NCBI RefSeq assembly: GCF_024199845.1
Contig: NZ_JANADO010000001.1
Span: forward strand, 7,750,001-7,814,000
Length of the DNA stretch: 64,000 nt
Direction of reading: 5' to 3'
Origin: Bradyrhizobium sp. CCGB12
Lineage (GTDB): Bacteria > Pseudomonadota > Alphaproteobacteria > Rhizobiales > Xanthobacteraceae
Below the pieces are notes generated by a model that was not told the DNA's origin, made no database searches, and worked only from the letters and a program-made list of their open reading frames with translations. Shown here one piece after another: positions 8,632 through 16,105 of this stretch; within the stretch, counting starts at the first letter, position 1; each line of letters starts with the position of its first letter. A program made the position numbers and the translations under genes.

Positions 8632-8655
8632 TTGACAGTATACTTACTATCTAGG
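8632..8655. promoter_or_regulatory. Putative MarR-family operator upstream of hydroxylase-ligase operon
   Basis: The word TTGACAGTATACT-T-AC-T-ATCTAGG repeats the site at 4350-4373 with only two substitutions (positions 14 and 17). On the coding strand of the operon it contains TATACT, a usable -10 box, about 20 bases before the start codon at 8616. No good -35 is visible at the usual spacing. Confidence 0.6.
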
Positions 8656-8807
8656 GCTAGACTAATGTGCTCCGACGTCCGGCGCCAGCGGAATTATTGG
8701 CAAAGCGCGGGCGCGCCGAAGCTCATCTTCGGACGCACGTTTTGCGTGCATCCGAAACCGTCAGGTCCGAATCATAGCCAAACCGCGCCGGCTTGGCTAT
8801 TCGCGCG

Positions 8808-9023
8808 TCAGACGCAGCGCTTCACGTAGACCCCGTTTACCAGCACCCTGGTGCAGCGGACGGCGGGAACCGGCTTGCGGACCACGACGGCGGCGTTCGG
8901 CCCGGCGCAGCCGGCGCGATACACGCCGCGCGCGCACACCACCGCATTGGCGTCGGTCGCCTCGACGGTCATGGTCGCCGCAAAGGCGAGGAGTGCAGAA
9001 GCGACGAGCAGCAATGAACGCAT
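8808..9023 (-). CDS. Small secreted Cys-containing protein, function unknown
   Basis: The 71-residue product begins with a signal peptide (MRSLLLVASALLAFAATMT) and has a short mature part with four cysteines in two similar units, CARGVYRAGC and CTRVLVNGVYVKRC. I chose the ATG at 9023, preceded by GGGAGAAC; longer in-frame starts at 9044 and 9098 would mask the signal peptide. Paired cysteines suggest two disulfides in the periplasm. I do not recognise a named family. A larger secreted Cys-rich protein is encoded just upstream on the same strand. Confidence 0.6.
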   Translation of the reverse strand: MRSLLLVASALLAFAATMTVEATDANAVVCARGVYRAGCAGPNAAVVVRKPVPAVRCTRVLVNGVYVKRCV

Positions 9024-9172
9024 GTAGTTCTCCCGGCTTGTCATGATCGAAATCGGATCTTTGCAAATATTTGTCGTCGCAGACGTGTGGGAATTCATTC
9101 CGGCACGCCGCCAATCATCGTCTCGCCTCGCTGCGCCTTGTTGCGCGTCTTTGCGCCCGATCGCGCGCTACT

Positions 9173-10003
9173 TCATCGCGCCGCGAACGGGGCAAGCACT
9201 TCCTTGCACGCCGGCGACAGCGAGGCGGCATTGCTGGAGATGCACTGCACGATGCGGCCGCCGCCGGGTGCGACGCCGGCGCAGAGCGTGCGGACGTCGG
9301 CGCCGCACGCCGACCTCACGATGAACAGCTCTTCGCGCGGCCGCAGTGGGCGCAAGACGATTGCGGCTGGTGCCGCCGCCGGCGTGGCCGCCGCGGGAGC
9401 CGAGCCCGCGGGCGCTGCCGTTGCCGCTGCGCCGCCACCACCGGCCGCGGCGGTCACGGCTTTCTCGCAAGCGGGCGAGACCCTGGCCTTGTTCTTCTCA
9501 AGGCATTCGAGTGCGGGGGCGCCGCCCGGCGGCACGCTGGCGCACACCTTTGGATAATCGGCGCGGCACGCGCTCTTGACGGCCGCAACCTGTGCGCTGC
9601 TCGGTTGCTTGGCGGCAGCAGCCTTCGGCGCCGGTGCGGCGGCCGGCTTTGCAGCGGGGGCGGAGTCAGCCTTTGGCGCGGCAGGCGCTGCCTCAGTCTT
9701 GGGGGCGGCCTCGGACTTCGGCGCGGCGGGCGCCGCTTCGGTCTTCGCGGGTTCGACGGCGCGAACCGCGGTCTGGCATCCCGGTGACAGGCTGGACATG
9801 TTCTTTGCCAGGCATTGAACCGCTTCCACGCCGCCTGGCGTCACGCTCGAGCAGTGTGCTATGAAATCTGAGCGGCATGCGGAGCGGATGGCGCTCTTCT
9901 GCGCCTCCGTCGGCGCTTGCGCGACCGCCCCTGTTGCAGTTGCGAATAACGCTGCCGCGAGCAACGCCTTGCGCGTTGAAGCATGTTTCAACGTGTTGAA
10001 CAT
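9173..10003 (-). CDS. Secreted protein with three GLG1-type cysteine-rich repeats
   Basis: The 276-residue product has a signal peptide cleaved near residue 29 (VAQA) and three repeats at about residues 36-82, 138-183 and 224-270. Each repeat has four cysteines with identical spacing, C-x7-C-x12-C-x11-C (Cys43/51/64/76, 146/154/167/179, 233/241/254/266) and a conserved PGG turn. This fits the cysteine rich repeat family (PF00839) known from the eukaryotic Golgi protein GLG1/ESL-1 and also found in bacteria. The repeats are joined by Ala/Pro/Lys-rich flexible linkers. AGGAAAT precedes the ATG at 10003. The role in the periplasm is unknown; binding of a partner protein is a guess. Confidence 0.75.
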   Translation of the reverse strand: MFNTLKHASTRKALLAAALFATATGAVAQAPTEAQKSAIRSACRSDFIAHCSSVTPGGVEAVQCLAKNMSSLSPGCQTAVRAVEPAKTEAAPAAPKSEAAPKTEAAPAAPKADSAPAAKPAAAPAPKAAAAKQPSSAQVAAVKSACRADYPKVCASVPPGGAPALECLEKNKARVSPACEKAVTAAAGGGGAAATAAPAGSAPAAATPAAAPAAIVLRPLRPREELFIVRSACGADVRTLCAGVAPGGGRIVQCISSNAASLSPACKEVLAPFAAR

Positions 10004-10150
10004 CTGAGTGATTTCCTGCCCTATCGGCAACGCGCCGATTCTTAAAATGTGATGCAATCGCAATCGTGGCGAGTGACGCCTCGCAGGCAGCATCATTCGC
10101 CGCTTTGACGTCACCCGCAAGTCAATTATGCCGGCGCCGCAACTGCGTCG

Positions 10151-11152
10151 TCAGAGCTTGACCATGCGCTTGCCGCGGTTCTCGCCCGCGAGCAGTCCGA
10201 TCAGTGCCTTCGGCGTATTCTCGAGCCCATCAATGATGTCCTCCTGCACCTTCAACTTGCCGGATTTGACCCAGCCCTGGAGGTCGGCGAGCGCGCGCGG
10301 GCTCTCTTTCATGTAGTCCATCACGATGAAGCCCTGCATGACGAGCCGCTTCACCACGATCAGGCCGGGCACGCCGCGCGGGCCGTGCGCTGACGGCGCG
10401 CCGTCATATTGCGAGATCGCGCCGCAGCAGGCGATACGGCCGTAATTGTTCATTTGCGGCAGGCATGCTTCCAGAATGTCGCCGCCGACATTGTCGAAAT
10501 AGACGTCGATGCCCTTCGGGGCCGCCGCGCGCAACGCCTTGAACACGGCGCCGTCCTTGTAGTCCACGGCCGCATCGAAGCCGAGCTCGGAGGTCAGCCA
10601 GTTGCACTTATCAGTGCCGCCGGCGATGCCGATCACGCGGCATCCTTTGATCTTGGCGATCTGGCCGACGATCGAGCCGACCGAGCCTGCGGCCGCGGAG
10701 ACCACGACGGTCTCGCCCTCTCTGGGCTTGCCGATCTCCAGCAGGCCGAAATAGGCGGTGAGGCCGGCGATGCCGAACACGCTGAGCAGGTGCGTCATCG
10801 GCTCGAGCTTCGGCATTTTGGTGAGATGCTTGGCCGGCACCGCCGCAAACTCCTGCCAGCCGGTGTCGCCAAACACGATGTCACCAGGCGCAAGGCCCGG
10901 CGCCTTCGAGCTGACGACCTCGGCGATGGCGCCGCCGGCCATCACGCTGTTGGCTTCGACGGCCGAGCGATAGGTCGCGCCATGCATCCAGGCGCGGTTG
11001 GCGGCGTCGAGCGAGATGTATCGCACGCGCAGCAAGGCTTCGCCGTCCTTCGGCTCCGGTAGTGCGCTCTCCATCATCTTGAAATGCTCGGGGCCGAGCT
11101 TGCCGCTGGGCTTTTCCACCAGAAGAATCTGGCGATTGATGCTGCCGCTCAT
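10151..11152 (-). CDS. NADP-dependent MDR-superfamily oxidoreductase (CurA/leukotriene-B4-dehydrogenase-like)
   Basis: The 333-residue zinc-independent medium-chain reductase has the nucleotide-binding motif VSAAAGSVGSIVGQIAK and the family motifs YISLDAANRAWM and FDNVGGDILEACLPQMN, which are close to CurA and prostaglandin/15-oxo reductases acting on alpha,beta-unsaturated ketones. No structural zinc cysteine cluster is visible. It is a single gene on the minus strand; the upstream gap of about 210 bases separates it from the divergent dicarboxylate symporter. The physiological substrate cannot be told from sequence. Confidence 0.88.
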   Translation of the reverse strand: MSGSINRQILLVEKPSGKLGPEHFKMMESALPEPKDGEALLRVRYISLDAANRAWMHGATYRSAVEANSVMAGGAIAEVVSSKAPGLAPGDIVFGDTGWQEFAAVPAKHLTKMPKLEPMTHLLSVFGIAGLTAYFGLLEIGKPREGETVVVSAAAGSVGSIVGQIAKIKGCRVIGIAGGTDKCNWLTSELGFDAAVDYKDGAVFKALRAAAPKGIDVYFDNVGGDILEACLPQMNNYGRIACCGAISQYDGAPSAHGPRGVPGLIVVKRLVMQGFIVMDYMKESPRALADLQGWVKSGKLKVQEDIIDGLENTPKALIGLLAGENRGKRMVKL

Positions 11153-11363
11153 GGCATTCCCCTCTTCGATTGTTTGGCAATTATTGATGCAGCCGCAGCC
11201 AGGAAAACGTGCAGGCCGCCTTTGTTGTGCGCTGCATGAAGGCTAGATCGCCGCGCTCCATTTCACAACGGGAACATCCGGCCAACGCGATCACACGCAA
11301 AGCGTGTTGCGTCGCTGTGATATCTGCGACATCATGAAGCGCCGGTGTACGTGGGGGTTCGCG

Positions 11364-12659
11364 ATGTCCAACAGGTTCACGCAATACATTCTGGCCGCGA
11401 TGGTGCTGGGCATCGTCATGGGGGCAGCGATCTACAGCTTCCTGCCCGACACGCGCGCTGAGTGGGCCTCGTCCATCAACCTGATCGCGATGATGTTCCT
11501 GCGCCTGATCAAGATGATCATCGCGCCGCTGGTGTTCGCGACCCTGGTCGGCGGCATCGCGCATATGGGCAGCGGCTCGCGGCTCGGGCGCATCTTCGCC
11601 AAGACCATGGGCTGGTTCGTCAGCGCCTCCTTCGTGTCGCTGCTGCTCGGGCTCGTGATGGTCAATCTGCTCCAGCCCGGCGCGAACTTCCCGGGCACGC
11701 TGCCCACGGCGGGGCAATCGACCGGCCTGCCGGTCTCGGCCTTCTCGATCGAGAAATTCCTCACCCATCTGATCCCGACCTCGATCGCGGACGCGATGGC
11801 GCAGAACGAGATCCTGCAGATCGTGATCTTCGCCGTGTTCTTCTCGGTGGCGATGGGCTCGATGCCTGAGCGCTCCAAGCCGATCCTGGCCATGATCGAC
11901 GACGTCGCCCACATCATGCTCAAGGTGACGAGCTATGTGATGCTGTTCGCGCCGCTCGCGGTGTGGGCTGCCATCACCGCCACCGTCGCCAAGAACGGTC
12001 TCGGCGTGCTCTGGAAGCTCGTCGTCTTCATGGGCGGCTTCTACCTCGCGCTCGCGATCCTGTGGGTTATTCTGGTGGTCGTCGGCTTCATCGTGATCGG
12101 GCCGCGCTACAGCCATCTCCTGCGGCTCATCCGGGAGCCGCTGATGATCGCGTTCTCGACGGCGAGCTCGGAGGCGGCCTATCCGAAGACGCTGGAGGGG
12201 CTGACGAAGTTTGGCGCCTCGTCGCGGATCTCGAGCTTCGTGCTGCCGCTCGGCTACTCCTTCAACCTCGACGGCACGATGATGTATTGCACCTTCGCCA
12301 GCATCTTCATCGCGCAGACCTATCACATCGAGATGTCGCTCGCGACGCAGCTCGCGATGCTCGCGACCCTGATGATCACCTCCAAGGGCGTCGCCGGCGT
12401 GCCGCGCGCCTCTCTCGTCGTGATCGCCTCGACGCTGTCGCAGTTCGGCATCCCCGAGGCGGGCCTGCTGATGATTATGGGCATCGACACCTTCCTCGAC
12501 ATGGGACGCAGCGCCACCAACGTGATCGGCAACTCGCTCGCGACCGCCGTGGTTGCGAAGTGGGAGGGCGAGCTTGGGCCCGAGCACGAACTCGGACCCG
12601 GCGAAGCGCCGACGCCGGACATGGTGCCGGGCGAGATGCCCGCGATGGCCGGCCATTGA
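11364..12659 (+). CDS. Dicarboxylate/amino acid:cation symporter (SDF/DAACS family)
   Basis: The 431-residue inner-membrane symporter has the family hallmarks: the serine-rich re-entrant loop AFSTASSEAAYPKTLEGL, the LGYSFNLDGTMMYCTFASIFIAQ motif and the second loop SKGVAGVPRASLVVIASTL. The last conserved segment, GIDTFLDMGRSATNVIGNS, carries the substrate and cation ligands. These proteins take up C4-dicarboxylates or glutamate/aspartate. I chose the ATG at 11364, which follows GTGGGGG; an in-frame ATG at 11304 is less likely. The gene is followed after 12 bases by an amino-acid binding protein, which hints at glutamate or aspartate rather than succinate. Confidence 0.92.
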   Translation: MSNRFTQYILAAMVLGIVMGAAIYSFLPDTRAEWASSINLIAMMFLRLIKMIIAPLVFATLVGGIAHMGSGSRLGRIFAKTMGWFVSASFVSLLLGLVMVNLLQPGANFPGTLPTAGQSTGLPVSAFSIEKFLTHLIPTSIADAMAQNEILQIVIFAVFFSVAMGSMPERSKPILAMIDDVAHIMLKVTSYVMLFAPLAVWAAITATVAKNGLGVLWKLVVFMGGFYLALAILWVILVVVGFIVIGPRYSHLLRLIREPLMIAFSTASSEAAYPKTLEGLTKFGASSRISSFVLPLGYSFNLDGTMMYCTFASIFIAQTYHIEMSLATQLAMLATLMITSKGVAGVPRASLVVIASTLSQFGIPEAGLLMIMGIDTFLDMGRSATNVIGNSLATAVVAKWEGELGPEHELGPGEAPTPDMVPGEMPAMAGH

Positions 12660-12671
12660 CGGAGGTGCATC

Positions 12672-13589
12672 ATGCGCCTTTCTGCGGCGATATCGGGCGG
12701 CCTGTTGCTGGCAGCGTGTCTGCTGGCAACCGGCGCTTCCGCTCAGACCGCCAGCGAAGGGCTTAGCCCGACGCTATCGGCCATCAAGAGCAGGCACAAT
12801 GTGCGGCTCGGCTACCGCGAGAGCTCGCCGCCGTTCTCCTTCCTCGACCAGTCGGGGCGCCCTATCGGCTACAGCCTCGAGCTCTGCGAGGCCATCGTCG
12901 AGGAGATCGGCATCGAGGTCGACGATCCCAATCTGAAGATCGACTACGTCAAGGTCACCTCGGACGACCGCATCGACGCCGTGCTCCAGAACAAGATCGA
13001 TCTCGAATGCGGCTCGACCACGGCCAATGCCGAGCGCGGCAAGCGCGTCGCGTTCTCGCCGCTGATGTTCGTCGCCGGTACCAAGCTGATGGTGCCGAAG
13101 GCCTCGAACGTCAGGGCGGTCACCGATCTCAAGGGCAAGACCGTGGTGGTGACAAAGGGCACCACCAACGAGCAGGCGATGCATGCGGCCGACAAGAAGT
13201 TCTCGCTCGGCTTGAACATCGTGACGTCTCCGGACCACGAGCAGTCGTACCAGATGCTCGCCGACGGCAAGGCTGACGCGTTCGCGACCGACGACATCCT
13301 GCTCTCCGGCCTGATCGCGCGCCACAAGTCGCAGGACAAGTTCCGCGTCACCGGCGATTACCTGTCCTACGATCCCTACGGCATCATGTTCCGCAAGGGC
13401 GAGCCGCAGCTGACGGCCGTGGTCGACCGCACCTTCCGCAAGCTCGGCTCCAATCAGGATCTCATCCCACTCTACAACAAATGGTTCATCGCACGGCTTC
13501 CGACTGGTGAACGCCTGAACGTGCCGATCTCCCTGCAGTTGGAGGAAGCGTTCAAGTCGATGGACGATTCCGCGAGCGCGAATAATTAG
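12672..13589 (+). CDS. Amino-acid ABC transporter substrate-binding protein (GltI-like, SBP_bac_3)
   Basis: The 305-residue periplasmic protein has a signal peptide ending near GASAQ (residues 21-25); a lipobox reading with Cys16 is less likely. Motifs LGYRESSPPFSFLDQSG, GYSLELCEAIVEEI and IDLECGSTTANAERGKRVAF are those of glutamate/aspartate-binding proteins of family 3. GGAGG lies 7 bases before the ATG. There is no permease or ATPase nearby. It directly follows the symporter gene and probably shares its transcript, so it may serve a distant transporter. A palindromic repeat follows. Confidence 0.88.
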   Translation: MRLSAAISGGLLLAACLLATGASAQTASEGLSPTLSAIKSRHNVRLGYRESSPPFSFLDQSGRPIGYSLELCEAIVEEIGIEVDDPNLKIDYVKVTSDDRIDAVLQNKIDLECGSTTANAERGKRVAFSPLMFVAGTKLMVPKASNVRAVTDLKGKTVVVTKGTTNEQAMHAADKKFSLGLNIVTSPDHEQSYQMLADGKADAFATDDILLSGLIARHKSQDKFRVTGDYLSYDPYGIMFRKGEPQLTAVVDRTFRKLGSNQDLIPLYNKWFIARLPTGERLNVPISLQLEEAFKSMDDSASANN

Positions 13590-13607
13590 CGGCGGTCGCC
13601 TCTTTCC

Positions 13608-13740
13608 CCGTCATCCTGAGGTGCGCGCTCGGCGGTGCAAGCGCACCGCCGAGCAAGCCTCGAAGGATGAACGGCCGAGCTGCCAGGCGGGCCGTCGTCC
13701 TTCGAGGGCCGCTGAAGAAGCGGCCACCTCAGGATGACGG
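13608..13740. repeat. Interspersed palindromic repeat, family A copy 2
   Basis: It shares the outer ends of the copy at 1383 (CCGTCATCCTGAGGTGC; right end CACCTCAGGATGACGG) and the inner dyad CCTCGAAGGATGAACGGCC with GGCCGTCGTCCTTCGAGG. The loop sequence differs. It sits between the convergent binding-protein and ATP-grasp genes and could act as a two-way transcript end. Confidence 0.85.
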
Positions 13741-13747
13741 CGATAGG

Positions 13748-14560
13748 TCATCGCTCGTGGCGAACTTCGTCGAACACCCGATCCAGCGCGGCGTCATACG
13801 TTGTCTGCACCAGCTCCGGATGCAGTTTCGCCAGCGCCTCCATCATCACGCCGGAATTGATTTCGAGCACGCGCCACGCGCCGTCCACACGCACAACGTC
13901 GATCGACGCGAAGACGATGCCGATCGCATTCGCGGCATCGATGGACAGCTGCACGCAGGCCGCACGGTCCTCGCCATCCTCCAGCAAAACCGGCTTTGCG
14001 CCGGCATCGAGATTGTGCCGCCAATCCGAGCCACGCTGCTTGCTGTAGACAACGAGGGGCATATCATCGAGCAGCACCACGCGGACCTCCTCCTCGATCG
14101 CGACATAGGGCGAGAGCACGAGCCCTGTGCTCATCGAAAAGACCTCGCCAACCGCATGGTCGAGTTGCGCCTCCGTGGTCACCCTGAACACAGATCGCCC
14201 CGATGTCCCCTCGTTCGGCTTCACAACCAGGCCTTGCGGATGGTCGTGAAGCAGCACGCGCATCGCCTCTCGCCAGGCGGCGCCAACGACATTCGCGCCA
14301 AGCTTCGGGTTGAGGAAGAGGTGATGGGCAATGCAGGGCACGTCCGACATCGCCAGTGCCTCGGCGGTCGCCGATTTATCGTTGGCGAGGCGGTGGGCGA
14401 TGGCGCTGTTGAGACCGATGTCGTAGCCGAAGGCGAAGCGGCGCCTCTCGCCCCGGTGCATCGCGATCAGCCAACCGCCGGGGCGGACATCGACCGTGAT
14501 GCCATGGTCCGCGCAATAGCGCCTGATCGCCTGGACGAAGATCCGCTCGCCGCCTGCCAT
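13748..14560 (-). CDS. ATP-grasp domain protein (RimK-like ligase)
   Basis: The 270-residue cytoplasmic protein has an ATP-grasp fold: GLVVKPNEGTSGRSVFRV (ATP-binding lysine and glycine loop, about residues 111-128), a beta-strand SPYVAIEEEVRVVLLDD, and the metal-binding end WRVLEINSGVMME with Glu and Asn. Such enzymes join a carboxylate to an amine or thiol through an acyl-phosphate. Its shortness matches RimK/cyanophycin-synthetase-type C-terminal modules. No amidase, peptide or transporter gene is adjacent that would identify the substrate. It stands alone on the minus strand. Confidence 0.75.
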   Translation of the reverse strand: MAGGERIFVQAIRRYCADHGITVDVRPGGWLIAMHRGERRRFAFGYDIGLNSAIAHRLANDKSATAEALAMSDVPCIAHHLFLNPKLGANVVGAAWREAMRVLLHDHPQGLVVKPNEGTSGRSVFRVTTEAQLDHAVGEVFSMSTGLVLSPYVAIEEEVRVVLLDDMPLVVYSKQRGSDWRHNLDAGAKPVLLEDGEDRAACVQLSIDAANAIGIVFASIDVVRVDGAWRVLEINSGVMMEALAKLHPELVQTTYDAALDRVFDEVRHER

Positions 14561-14936
14561 GTGATTGCCGTCGTTCCTGTCGCCAAAAGCCGCAAAAATG
14601 CGGGAAATCGCGCCAAACCGGGGTGAAGATCAGAACTATTCTTAATGAAATTCTCGCGAGCGCGGCGGAAATTAAGTGCTGCTATCGAGGCCTCAAGGGA
14701 AAAGAAATTGCCCGCCGCGCGCGCCCGGCAGTAAATTCATTAATGATGCGCCCAATTCCGTCCGAATGCAGGTTTGCTCCGCGTCAATTGCATCCGAAAC
14801 GAGGTTGATTATTGGCCTCAATGGCGTAGATCACACACGCGAAATCCTCCGCCATGGCAAATGGTGTCCGCCCCACCGTCAGGGGCCGGGTAACGCTTTT
14901 GCCCGAAAACCGCAAATATTCGGAATATCGAAAATC
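14561..14936. other. Intergenic region between ATP-grasp and fpr
   Basis: This 376-base gap between divergent genes is AT-richer than its surroundings around 14630-14690. It contains AGAACTATTCT at 14635-14645, an inverted repeat AGAA-N3-TTCT resembling iron-control (Irr/ICE) half sites. I see no further gene, and no clear Shine-Dalgarno sequence in front of fpr. Confidence 0.4.
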
Positions 14937-15710
14937 ATGAGCGCGTTTTACCGAGAGAAGGTTCTTTCCGTCCACCACTGGACCGACACGCTGTTCAGCT
15001 TCCGCGCCACGCGCGACACCGGCTTCCGCTTCCAGAACGGCCAGTTCGCCATGATCGGCCTCGAGGTCGACGGCCGTCCCCTGCTGCGCGCCTACAGCAT
15101 GGCGAGCGCCAATCACGAGGAACAGCTCGAGTTCTTCTCGATCAAGGTTCAGGACGGTCCGCTGACCTCGCGCCTCCAGAAGATCAAGGAAGGCGACATC
15201 ATCCTGGTCGGCCGCAAGGCGACCGGCACGCTGATCACCGACAATCTCATCCCCGGCAAGCGGCTGATGCTGCTCTCGACCGGCACCGGTCTTGCGCCGT
15301 TCGCGAGCCTGATCAAGGACCCCGAGGTCTACGACCAGTTCGAGTCGATCGTGCTGGTGCATGGCTGCCGCCAAGTCTCCGAGCTCGCCTATGGCGAGAA
15401 GCTCGTCGCGAACCTGCGCGAGGACGAGCTGTTCGGAGAGCTGCTCGCGGACAAGCTCATCTACTATCCGACCGTGACCCGCGAGCCGTTCAAGAACCGC
15501 GGCCGCATCACCGACCTCATCAGCTCCGAGCAGATCTTCAACGACATCGGTCAGGGCCCGCTCGACATTGCCACCGACCGCATCATGATGTGCGGCAGCC
15601 CGGCGATGCTCGAAGAGCTGAAGCTGATGTTCGAAGGCCGTGACTTCGTCGAGGGCAGCGGCAACAAGCCCGGCCATTTCGTGATCGAGAAGGCGTTCGT
15701 CGAGCGGTAA
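14937..15710 (+). CDS. fpr: Ferredoxin--NADP reductase
   Basis: The 257-residue flavoenzyme exchanges electrons between NADPH and ferredoxin or flavodoxin. It has the FAD motif RAYSMAS at about residues 52-58, the NADP motif STGTGLAPFASLI, and the C-terminal segment IMMCGSPAMLEELK, ending in FVIEKAFVER as in bacterial subclass enzymes of this length. I chose ATG 14937 because family members begin just before FYREKVLSV; an in-frame extension to 14676 has no support. The gene is monocistronic and followed by a family C repeat. In alphaproteobacteria it often serves oxidative stress or iron metabolism. Confidence 0.93.
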   Translation: MSAFYREKVLSVHHWTDTLFSFRATRDTGFRFQNGQFAMIGLEVDGRPLLRAYSMASANHEEQLEFFSIKVQDGPLTSRLQKIKEGDIILVGRKATGTLITDNLIPGKRLMLLSTGTGLAPFASLIKDPEVYDQFESIVLVHGCRQVSELAYGEKLVANLREDELFGELLADKLIYYPTVTREPFKNRGRITDLISSEQIFNDIGQGPLDIATDRIMMCGSPAMLEELKLMFEGRDFVEGSGNKPGHFVIEKAFVER

Positions 15711-15735
15711 GCGCCGCTCGCCGCCACCAATTCAG

Positions 15736-15883
15736 CTGTCGTCCTGGACAAGCGCGCGCAGATCCGGGACCCATAGCCACAGTCCGTGGTTACGCGACGA
15801 CTCGGAGTGACAGCTCCTCCAAGCCAGAAAATTTCGTGGTTATGGATCCCGGGTCTGCGCTTACGCTTGCCCGGGATGACAGC
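15736..15883. repeat. Interspersed palindromic repeat, family C copy 2
   Basis: The left end AGCTGTCGTCCTGGACAAGCG and right end CGGGATGACAGCT are inverted repeats, with GATCCGGGACCCATA inside the left arm and TATGGATCCCGGG in the right arm. It lies behind fpr and may end its transcript. The remaining 220 bases up to the next gene show no gene that I can support. Confidence 0.8.
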
Positions 15884-16105
15884 TAATCTCGTGGAATCCG
15901 ACGTGGCGCCCCACTGGTGGGCAGCCTGTTGCGGTCTGGCCCGCCGTCCCTTCCTCCCCACCCTTCTGCTGCACCGCAAAACCCGTCTACCGGGCTGATT
16001 GATTTGCCTCGCCCGAATTCGCTAGCCTGAAACAAGCGCCGCGTCATATCCGTATGACAGGCGAGGGCGTATCGTGCCGCCTCATGCTGGCGGGAGGATG
16101 GGATC

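Noticed and set aside
11181..12656. 491-codon minus-strand frame rich in His/Arg/Asp
   Set aside because: It is the mirror of the dicarboxylate symporter gene and has no family motif.
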